Of a stretch of DNA of 64,000 bases, positions 39,047-47,678 are shown one piece after another. The stretch spans positions 310,001 through 374,000 of the forward strand of contig JAQFVV010006726.1 of the NCBI GenBank assembly GCA_028023455.1, read 5' to 3'. Both the position numbers and the translations under genes were made by a program. This stretch comes from Epiperipatus broadwayi. Taxonomy: Eukaryota > Onychophora > Udeonychophora > Euonychophora > Peripatidae. A model generated the notes under the pieces. That model made no database searches. It saw nothing but the letters and a program-made list of their open reading frames with translations, and was not told the origin of the DNA. Within the stretch, counting starts at the first letter, position 1. Every line of letters starts with the position of its first letter.

Positions 39047-39171
39047 GAGTATAGGGGGGCATACCAGAGGTTTAGAAAGATGCCCCAAAGTACCAAGGCA
39101 TATAAGGGGAAGTCCACAGTATCGGGGTCATTAAACTACAAAGGGTTCCGCTAGATTATTCCCATAGATGG

Positions 39172-39771
39172 ATGCCCACATTAGAAAAAGGGAATGAAAC
39201 TGAACATGTTTGGCCCACTATGGGTACCCTGAGAGAAGTTAAGGAAGAAAAGTCAGGGCTAAGTGTTAGGGCATGTCCCCTGGTAGCTATAGAATTAGAT
39301 AGTCACAAAGTCATGGCATTAATAGATACAGTGAGCCAACTTTCATTTGTGCCCAGTAGCTGGGTGATCAGGGTGGAATTACTAGGCCACCAGATTCAAA
39401 AACTCCCTCTCAGACCTTTGAAAATGTTCATGGCAAATGGGAAGCAAAAAAAGACTGAAAGCTACCAAATATGGGTTGAAATAGCTTGGGGTCCCCTTAA
39501 AATAGGGCATGTTTTTTTGATGATGCGGGGCTTACTACAGGAAGTAGTGTTAGGGGCAGATTTCCTGAGCAAACATCAGTGCAGTATCAGTTTTGAGACC
39601 AGGGAGGTCACAGTATACCAAGAAATCCTTAAAATGCAAAAAGAACAGGCCCCCCCTAATAATCGGTCTATGTTTATGAAGGGAGATGTAGAAGAGGAAG
39701 AAGTGAAAGCAAAAATCCAGCAGCCAGATGTACAGGGTTTGAAGAGAGGCAGGCTTTACAAGGGCTCTTAG
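39172..39771 (+). pseudogene. pol: Retroviral-type aspartic protease region
   Basis: A 199-codon frame. Around residues 45-60 it reads VMALIDTVSQLSFVPSSW, the usual site of the (L)IDTG/SGA active-site loop. The catalytic Asp is present but the following residues are DTVS rather than DTG or DSG. Near residue 122, VVLGADFLSKH matches the second family motif (iLG.dfl). In Ty3/gypsy the protease cuts Gag-Pol into its mature parts. About 45 residues further the frame ends, and the RT N-terminus continues in a different frame from about 39750. The DTG change and the frameshift argue for a dead copy. Confidence 0.7.
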
Positions 39772-40738
39772 AAGAATACAAGTATGTCTTCTCAAATACA
39801 CCGGGTATGATAAAAGGGTACCAACACCGTATCAGGTTAAAAGAGGAAAGGTTTTTCCAAGCCAAAACATACCCTATCCCATTCCAGTATCAGGAAGCAT
39901 TAGAACAGCAGATACAGAAAATGATAGAATGGGGAATCATTAAAAAGGCACCCTCTCCTTACAACAACCCTTTGGTGGTGGTAAAAAAGAAGGAAGGTTC
40001 CGTACAGATCTGTTTAGATGCATGAACTTTAAATAATGTGACAGTTCCGGAAAGAGATACCCCACCTAATATAAAGGAAACCTTCTTACATTTGAAGGGC
40101 ATGAACATCTTCTCAACTCTAGATCTAACATCTAGCTACTGGCAAATGTCACTGGATCCTCATGACCGCCAATATACTGCTTTTCAGTACAAGGGTCATT
40201 ATCATGTATTCCAGCATGTTCCCTTTGGACTTATAAATAGTGCACCTGGTTTAATGAGATGTTTAGATCAGGTCCTCTCAGAGGAAGTAAAAAAAATCAT
40301 TATTAGTGATATGGATGATGTGGTAGTGTCATCAAAATCTTATGCAGAGCATATACAGAGCCTAGAGAAACTATTCCAAGAGTGTATTAGAAAGAACATC
40401 ACCATCAACTTATCCAAGAGTCAATTTATACAGAGCAAGATTTCTTTTTGGGGACATATTGTCAGTGGAGAAGGTGTAAGGAACCACACTGAATAAAATT
40501 AAGGCCATCCAGGATTTTCCAGGACCCACCACTAAAAAGGGTGTATGCTCATTCCTAGGTCGTTGTAATTACTACCACAAATTCTACCCAGGGTTTACTT
40601 TGGACACAATTAGCTTAATAGATTTGACAAAAAAAGATAGCAACTGGGTTTGGAATGACAGGAGTCAAGCAGAGTTCCAGAACATAAAGGTAAAGTTTCT
40701 ACAAACTGTGATGCTCAACCACCCAGATTTTCAATAAC
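39750..40738 (+). pseudogene. pol: Reverse transcriptase, interrupted
   Basis: Starts with LLEEYKYVFSNTPG, the typical region before the Ty3/gypsy RT fingers. It continues through WGIIKKAPSPYNNPLVVVKKK, TLDLTSSYWQ, PFGLINSAPG and SDMDDVVV. The last is the catalytic box, usually Y(V/I)DD: both aspartates remain but the Tyr position is Asp. An in-frame TGA at 40023 replaces the Arg of the conserved D.R.LN motif and is explained by a CGA to TGA transition. A frameshift near 40485 moves to a frame with KIKAIQDFPGPTTKKGVCSF and FLGRCNYYHKFYPG (connection domain), which meets a TAA at 40736. RT copies the element RNA into DNA in the particle. This copy cannot make a full enzyme. Confidence 0.85.
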
Positions 40739-41068
40739 CCTTTTACTTGCAGACAGACTGCAGCCATGTAGGTTTGGGTGCTATCTTGTTCTTGTTCCAA
40801 GTTAGTGAAACACAACAACAAAGGGTGCTCTATTTCATCAGCCGCACTTTGAAGGGACCGGAAAAACACTACACGGGTACGGAACAGGAAACACTGGCCA
40901 TTGTATGGGCCTGTGAGAAATTTAAACAATTTCTGTTGGGGTTGCAGGTTGTTATCATCACTGACCATAGGTGCCTTGAATTTCTAAATCGGAGCTACCT
41001 GACCAGTGATAGATTGGTGAGATGGAGTTTGTCCCTTCAGCGGTTTAATTACTGCATTATATATTTTC
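40739..41068 (+). pseudogene. pol: RNase H domain
   Basis: Same frame as the preceding connection region. LQTDCSHVGLGAILF carries the first catalytic Asp. ETLAIVWACEKFKQFLLG carries the Glu. IITDHRCLEFLNR carries the second Asp (TDH..L). These are the standard Ty3/gypsy RNase H landmarks, removing RNA from the RNA:DNA hybrid during replication. A one-base shift near 41068 precedes the last motif, read in the next frame as GRENVVADILSR (N..ADaLSR), so the domain is complete in parts but split. Confidence 0.85.
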
Positions 41069-42369
41069 CCAGGCCGTGAAAATGTAGTTGCTGACATCCT
41101 GAGTAGAAATCCTGTTAAGATAAAGGTGGAGAACCCCTGCTTATCTGATGAAACAGCAGGTAACATCATGCAGATACAAAGTTTTCCTATTGAAACTAAA
41201 CTGGAAAACATAGCCCAGTGGCAACAGCAGTATTCTCCATATAACAAACTGATGCAGGAAGCCCAGAAAAAACTTGCACAAAGAAACTCTATAGATCAAG
41301 GCCCAAAGAAATTCAGATACAGAGATGTGGTCCTACAACAGAGAATATACCCAGATAGAGAGGAATGGAGAACTTTAGTCCCACCAGAATTAAGAGAGGA
41401 AATAATAGAAAAAGTACATATTGGACACTATGGTCCTAAAAAGACTGAAAAGGCAGTGTGTCACCAATTTTACTGGCCAGCTTTATATGAGAGCATATTA
41501 ATAGGCCTAAGACAATGCAGTTCCTGTGCTGTAAATAAACCCCCAAATAAATCTTACAAAGATCCTCTGAACAACATTCTCCCTACAGAACCCAACCAAC
41601 TGCTAGCCATAGACCATTACAGCCCTTTACCACCATTCAATAGGTATAGATACTTGTTGATTACCTATGATGCTTTCTCTAAGTATGTACAGGCTTATCC
41701 TGTAATATCGGTGAACACCCTAGATACAGTTAGGGTACTTCAAGGAAGACAATTTCCAAAGATAGGGAAGCCTTTAACTATATTGTCAGACAGAGGTGCG
41801 GCCTTTACATCAGGGGCATGGAAAAGTTGGGTGGCTAGACAAAACATTAAACATGTGCTAACCTCCATATGAAATCCCCAGTCAAGCCCTTGTGAGAGGA
41901 TCATGAGAGAACTAGGAAGATTATACCGGGCCACTGTAGTAAATAACCACAAGAATTGGGTGAAGAACACAGACCACATTTGCAGAGTATTAACCAAACC
42001 AAGAATGAGTCCACAGGGTTCCCACCTCACTGACTTCATTTTGGTAAGACTTGCCCACCAGTAATCCCCATACCATTAAGAATAGAGAATGAAGCAGTGG
42101 ACCACCAACAGAATAAAGAGCAGGCTCGAATATGCCTAAAATGGGCAACAGAGTATAGGGCAAGAAAATGAAAACCAACGTATAAATTCAATGTAGGGGA
42201 CTGGGTTTGGGTGAGAGATATACCTCCCAGTAGCCACCTCCTATCCAAATACAAAAAATTTTACCCTCTCTACAAAGGGCCATACCAGATCAAGGAGAGT
42301 TGGGAAACAATGCTTTTGTGTTGCAGTAAAATCAACACACCCTTGGTACTTATAATGCAAGGAGCTTGA
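41069..42369 (+). pseudogene. pol: Integrase with GPY/F module, broken
   Basis: The frame opens with the end of RNase H, then shows an N-terminal zinc-binding region (VHIGHYGPKKTEKAV...FYWP...QCSSC). The catalytic core has LLAIDHYSPLPP (first Asp), TILSDRGAAFTS (second Asp) and, after an in-frame TGA at 41870, NPQSSPCERIMRELGR (Glu). A shift near 42030 leads to HFGKTCPPV, then YKFNVGDWVWVRD and FYPLYKGPYQI: the GPY/F module typical of Ty3/gypsy and retroviral integrases. Integrase inserts the DNA copy into the genome. No chromodomain follows. At least two stops and one frameshift make it inactive, although the catalytic triad itself is preserved. Confidence 0.85.
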
Positions 42370-42994
42370 AACCATTCTTATTAAAAGTACCAGTTTAGAA
42401 GTTCTCTTAGAGAAAGGTAGGGAAATTATATTTAGGTTTTTTGGTTTATCAAAATTTAGAATTAGTTTACCTATTTAACCGTATTTAGTTATTTGTAACC
42501 CATATTTACAACATGTAGTGATTAATATTAGCTTATTCATTTCTTTATTCATTTATATAGAGCAAGAGTAATTAGAAGTATTAATTTAATCATTTAGTCA
42601 TTTGTAATATATAGTAATAAAAAGTTAAGCAGTAGAATTAGGTTACCTTACTTATTCCATTTATAATCATATTTAATCTTATTACTAAAAATTATATAGC
42701 ATGAGAATAATCAAATTTTATTATCTTAGCTAATCACATTTATATATTTTCTAATTATGTTACTTAATTATATTCCACTATGCTGGAGCAGGGGGATTGT
42801 CGTGTTAGCTGCTTCCATGACCAGAAAGGGAAAGTGGAGATTGAAGAAGGTAGATCAGATGAGTAAAAAATATACATAAATAGAAGTCATGTAGAATCAC
42901 TAAAAAAAAAAAAAAACACGAGCTACAAAAAAGAGAATAGAGGGAGAAAAAAGGTCTTTTTTTTACTTTTTTTTTGTCTGGGAATGGATTGCTA
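42370..42994 (+). other. Non-coding 3' leader to the LTR, with purine tract
   Basis: AT-rich with no frame of note and no env-like protein. A purine tract (AAAAAAGAGAATAGAGGGAG and onward) lies at 42926-42953, the likely polypurine tract. It is about 41 bp before the start of LTR homology at 42995 instead of adjacent to it. A TGTCTGGGAATGG at 42975 could be the true LTR start. Confidence 0.5.
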
Positions 42995-45900
42995 TGAAAC
43001 GGTTTACACCTGTTTCACCTATTATCTTCGATAATAGTATATATTTGTTGTACTCAGATGGCGTGTATTTCTTAAATTTTAAAAACTTTGTGTTTATAAT
43101 ATTGCGAGTATGTGCGTATATAATCGTCCTATTAATATATAATCGTCCTATTAATATAAACTTACAGTCTCAAATATTTATATACGGACATATTCAATTT
43201 AGATTTGTTAAAACTGAAATAAACATAACTGTGTAATTAAAATTTATCTATATAGCAGCATAATAAGTTTAAAATTATAATATTACTTATTTTTCAATAT
43301 TCTTTCTAAATAATTATTTTTTTAAGTCAGTATTTATTTTAAATAATTTCAAGTTAGATAATTTTCAATTCTTTTTGTTTGCTTAAAATTACAAGCAGAA
43401 AGTTTTATCAGTTTTAACACTTCCTTCTAAAAATAAATCTTTGGTCAAAATTTGACCTATGCAAAAAATTATAACCAAGACCAATTATAATATTCAGTCA
43501 GGCATAAATTTATACAAAAATCTATACAAATTGCTTGTGACCATTCTCTTGAAAATATATCTTTTAACTATGATGTCAATTAAAACAATAGTCTTTCCAA
43601 GTCCAGATTTAGCTATACTAAATATTTTACCAACTGGATATTTGATTAACGGCTAGTTTGAACTAGTCATCTTGTGATGTGGCATGACTTAAAGTAGGAG
43701 GTTACTACTGTCAAAAATACAGCATAAAAAGGGGCCAAAATAGCCATCAAGTCTCTTCTCTCCCATCCATTCATCATCATCCATCTTAATTTTCGCTGTT
43801 GCTGTGAACATTGTGATTGCTGCTGAAATTATTTCGAAAGACCAGAGCTGAATTTAAGTAAGAAAACTGTTCCTGCCATTTAATGCTGAATCTAAAAAAA
43901 ACTACCATCCAAGCTGCTCCAAAGGTGACAGTGGGCTAGAGACAAAGAGACAGCCATTTGCTCTTCCATGAGCAGCTACTGATAAGAGAAGACCTCAACC
44001 ATGCCCAGCACAGTAAGAAAGAAGCTGTACCTGAGAGACCAGAGAGTTCCTGACCAGAGAAATGGAGAAAGCTGCCACAGAAATAAATTTGTGAAGCTAC
44101 ATCCGGACTAAAACCTAAGAGAAGCCCAGCCTGACTGAATATAAAGAGAAGCATAATGAACAATGCCTTAAAGACTTTCCGGTAAATCCTTTCTGCCAAT
44201 TATTAAATTTCATAACTAAACATATACTAAATGAAAGCTAGATAAATAAATCACATAATTATTTATATTTTCTAAATGTTCAACTATAATGTTTATCGTA
44301 AATTTGTTTTAAATCTTAGAACACACTCAATTCTTGCTTGATCATTTATAATTTAAATAATCACACACATCTAGTTTCTATAAAACCATACAATAAATTC
44401 TTGTCTAAATTATTATCTTATTGATCATTTTATGCAATTTATTCTTATGCCTCTATCTTTAGTTTTAAGTTCATGTTTATTGATTTATGCTGTGTTTTTA
44501 TCGGAATGGAGTCTGGTGTGTTAATAAATTATGCGGGGGGAGGGAAGTGAGCAATCACTTTTATTATATCAGAGTATTGCGATATAAAGAATATAGCCAA
44601 GACTCCTTTCTGAATTAAACTATATTTATGCTAGAGTGAATCGGTAATTATAATGCCCGAACGAGTTATTTAAAATCCTCTTTACTAAAGTTATTTAAAA
44701 TGTACATTTGCATATATTATTTAAAACGCATCTTTTTTTCAAGTTATTGAAAATGAAAATGTGTTTGCTAAAGTTATTTAAAATGTATATTTAGCGTATA
44801 CTATTTAAAACGCATCTTTATTATTTAAAACGCATCTTTTTCTCAAGTTATTTGAAATTACAATCTTTTGCTAAAGTTCTTTAAAATGGAAATGTTTGCC
44901 AAAGTTATTTAAAATGTATATTTTGCGTATATTATTTAAAACGCATCTTTTCCTCAAGTTATCTAAAATGAAAATTGGTTTGCTAAAGTTAGTTAAAATG
45001 GATATATTGCGTATATTATTTAAAATGCAGATTGTGCCCAGGTTATTTAAGAATTATATTTGCGTAAATGATTTAAAATATGTATTTTGCCAGTTATTTG
45101 AAAAAGTATATTTTACGCAAGCTATTTAAAATGTAGGTTTGCATCCGCTATTTAAAACATTTTGCATTATTAGTAAGGTCTATTTTGACGAGTTATTTAG
45201 GATGAGTAATTTATTTAAAAATCAATAATTTGCGTGAGCTATTTTATAACTCTTATTTTATTATTTAACAATCAGTTTGATATTAGAGGTAGTTATACTA
45301 CATATAACTAATGTTCCCCAGTTCTAAAAATCATAAGTTTGCTATAACTTTGTTTAATTAGAGAACAGTAGCTATGCAGAAAAACCTTAAATCAGATTTT
45401 CATTATCACCTTTATCGTATAATTTAATAAACTCATTTATGAACTGACCGGTGGGAGTAGCACTGAAAAAGCTAAGATTTTGGCGTAATTAATTTATAAA
45501 ATATTAATTTAGTGTTGCGAATGTATTGCTAATTTGCATAAAAATGCATATCTACTTGCTATATCTATAATGGCCCACCTCAAGATTGTTCCACGTCCAG
45601 TCACGCCTCGAAAGTTTAGGCCACTGCGACATTTCTTCGTATTTCGTTAAGTCACGCCTCGAAAGTTTAGGCAAATGTGACAGTTATTCGTATATAATGG
45701 AACCAAAGCATTTCTGAAGGGCTCATAAGCCACTCTTCTGTTTCCTAAATAAAAGGTCTCTTCCATTATAACAAGCAGATCGGTTAGGAAACCGTTTACT
45801 AGGTAATAAACCCAATTAAGAATGCATTCGAGTCGCACTTATCTGATAGTATAGTTTCTAATGCACTAGAATCTGATGTTCCACTGCCACTACTTCTCAA

Positions 45901-47108
45901 TTCAGTTTCCCTAGAAAGTCACTTCAGCATTGATCCGATCTAGAATCTGATTTCCGTTTATCTGCATAACAATTATATATCATGCAAATGTCTCTATAAT
46001 ATGATTTTAAATGTATCAATAATATAATCTTAAACTTAGTATTTATAATATAGTCTTAAACTTAGTAATTATAATATAATCTTAAACTTAATAATGATAT
46101 AATCTTAAATTTAATAATAATATAACCTCTATCATATATCCATCAATCGATCACTCTAGCTAGCTAACTATAACCGATTTCTAATATATAAAACATAGCA
46201 TGAATTAGAACATGAAAGATGACATAAGCTTATAAAAAGCCATATACTTTGTGATATTATTTTATACCCTGAGAACACACTCAATGCCTTGTAATATTGT
46301 TTTATAACCATGAGAATCTATTCACTGCTTTGTAATATTATTTGATAACCTAGAGAATCCACTCCTTTCTTTGTAATATTATTTTATAACCCTGAGAATC
46401 CACTCAATGCTTTGTAATATTATTTTATAATCCTGAAAATACCCTCATTGCTTTGTAATATTGTTTTATAACCCTGAGAATCCAGTCATTGCTTTTCAAT
46501 ATTGTTTTATAACCCTGAGAATCCAGTCATTGCTTTGCAATATTGTTTTATAACCCTGAGAATCCACTCATTGCTTTGTAATATTGTTTTATAACCCTGA
46601 GAATCCACTCATTGTTTTATATTATTATTTTATAACCCTGAGAATCCACTCAATACTTTGTAATATTATTTTATAATCCTGAAAATCCACTCATGGCTTT
46701 GTGATATTATTTTATAACCCTAGTGTTCACTCACCTGTGTGTGAGCTAGCTATACACAACTTGCTATGCTTCAGTATTTATTAAATGTTATATTAAATTT
46801 ATGAAATATAAATTTGTCTCAGTCTCATTACTTGCCCATTATCTTATGAATCACTAGTTAAGTTATATAATAGAATATGTAATAGTGGGAGACATCTCAT
46901 GTTTTACTGCTTTGCTATTGCTGGAATGTGATCAAAGAGATATCGAGTGTAACTTCAGGCATGTCATCTACGATGGGTTGACTTGGAAGCATGAGTAAGA
47001 GAGTTAGGGTATGATCAGATGTAGGGTATTACTATCCTGACTTGGTCAGCTTTTGGTTCTCTGGCTTGGAGTCTCAGTCTGTTGAGCAAATGTACAAACC
47101 TGACCATT

Positions 47109-47111
<3 letters not shown>
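42995..47111 (+). repeat. 3' LTR, 4117 bp
   Basis: Matches the 5' LTR throughout with scattered substitutions. Differences: a 22 bp duplication (ATAATCGTCCTATTAATAT) near 43121-43157 present only here; one copy instead of two of the 96 bp unit (about 46167-46265); and eleven rather than ten 41 bp units. It ends CCATTACA, directly followed by (TA)n. Confidence 0.85.
46266..46716 (+). repeat. 41 bp tandem array in the 3' LTR, 11 units
   Basis: Homologue of the 5' LTR array with one extra unit; the distance from 46266 to 46717 is exactly eleven periods. Confidence 0.85.

Positions 47112-47151
<40 letters not shown>
47112..47151. repeat. (TA)n microsatellite at the LTR/PLE junction
   Basis: Uninterrupted TA run of 40 bp between the 3' LTR and the PLE fragment; the 5' LTR is also preceded by a short TA run (32506-32515). 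Confidence 0.9.
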
Positions 47152-47153
<2 letters not shown>

Positions 47154-47154
47154 T

Positions 47155-47475
47155 GGTGTCTATCAAATCTCATGTAAAAATTGTAAAGCTTCTTACATAG
47201 GTATGAGTAATCGTCGCATCAGTGTTAGGAGAGATGAGCATGCTAATGCAGTTAAACAACACTCATCATCATCAGCACTCTCACTCCATACTATAGATTC
47301 AGGTCATAAAATAGATTTTTCTAGTACCAGGATCATATCCAGATGTGATAATCTCTACCAATGCAAAATCAGAGAAGCCATTGAGATACTTAAAAGGCCA
47401 GATTGTATCAATAAGCGAGATGATACGTGCAAACTTCCTCCTATTTGGAAAGATTTCTTTAAAAAACATTCTTAA
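47155..47475 (+). pseudogene. GIY-YIG endonuclease domain of a PLE
   Basis: About 105 codons are open from the (TA)n edge to the TAA at 47473. The translation reads HGVYQISCKNCKASYIGMSN, the GVY...C..C...YIG signature, including the paired cysteines that PLE endonucleases carry. It then has RRISVRRDEHANA (the R...R..EH helix), SALSLHTIDSGHKIDF (the sAla.H...tgH.idf motif) and a C-terminal REAIEILKRPDCINKRDD, the E/N-containing tail. No stop interrupts this part. In PLEs the domain nicks the target DNA. The RT half is missing, and the Met at 47203 lies inside the domain, so it is not a start. This is a fragment, not a free gene. Confidence 0.8.
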
Positions 47476-47557
47476 ATTTAACATTTTTGCTATTGGTGGG
47501 ATTTTTAATGTTTTATTCAAACCAGTGATTGTAACGCCTCTACAACCGTCTTTCTAC

Positions 47558-47622
47558 CTTTTTATAACTCTGTGGATGGCTTGTGTGACCAAGTCGAAAC
47601 GTCAGTAAATTGATATTAAAAG
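47558..47622 (+). ncRNA. Degenerate type I hammerhead ribozyme motif
   Basis: In order: an outer helix I strand CTTTTTATA, inner ACT, a core-like CTGTGGA, stem II GGCTTG-TGTGAC-CAAGTC (six pairs with one G-T), then GAAAC-GTC, inner AGT (pairs with ACT) and outer TATTAAAAG (pairs with CTTTTTATA, one mismatch). PLEs are known to carry type I hammerheads. The CUGANGA core is altered (A6 is U) and one extra U precedes stem II, so it is probably inactive. Confidence 0.55.
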
Positions 47623-47657
47623 TTTTTAACACGGATGAACCCGCAAAATATGTATTT

Positions 47658-47678
47658 TATATATATATATATATATAT
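47658..47678. repeat. (TA)n microsatellite after the PLE
   Basis: TA run of about 21 bp directly downstream of the PLE 3' end. Confidence 0.85.

Larger units (their letters stand above)
32516..47111 (+). mobile_element. Ty3/gypsy retrotransposon with giant (~4.1 kb) LTRs
   Basis: A 14.6 kb element. LTR copies at 32516-36635 and 42995-47111 flank a 6.36 kb interior with gag and a pol in the order protease, RT/RNase H, integrase: the Ty3/gypsy order. RT-LTR homology begins at a TGAAA and ends at CCATTACA in both copies, giving TG...CA ends. The flanks are (TA)n on both sides (ATAT before 32516 and after 47111), so a target duplication is compatible but cannot be sized. Every reading frame is broken, and no env or chromodomain is seen. 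LTRs differ by a few percent by eye plus copy-number changes in tandem repeats, so the insertion is not very old. The LTR length is far above the usual 0.2-1 kb of the group. Confidence 0.85.
47152..47655 (+). mobile_element. 5'-truncated Penelope-like element
   Basis: Comprises the GIY-YIG coding end (to 47475), a ~180 bp 3' untranslated region ending in a degenerate hammerhead-like fold, and a short tail into a second (TA)n tract (47658-47678). The RT domain is absent. PLEs are retroelements with an RT related to telomerase and commonly leave 5'-truncated copies. Both ends abut TA-rich DNA, a common setting for these insertions. Confidence 0.75.

Noticed and set aside
42370-42994. env-like or chromodomain coding after integrase
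   Set aside because: All frames are short and AT-rich, with no transmembrane or chromodomain-like pattern.
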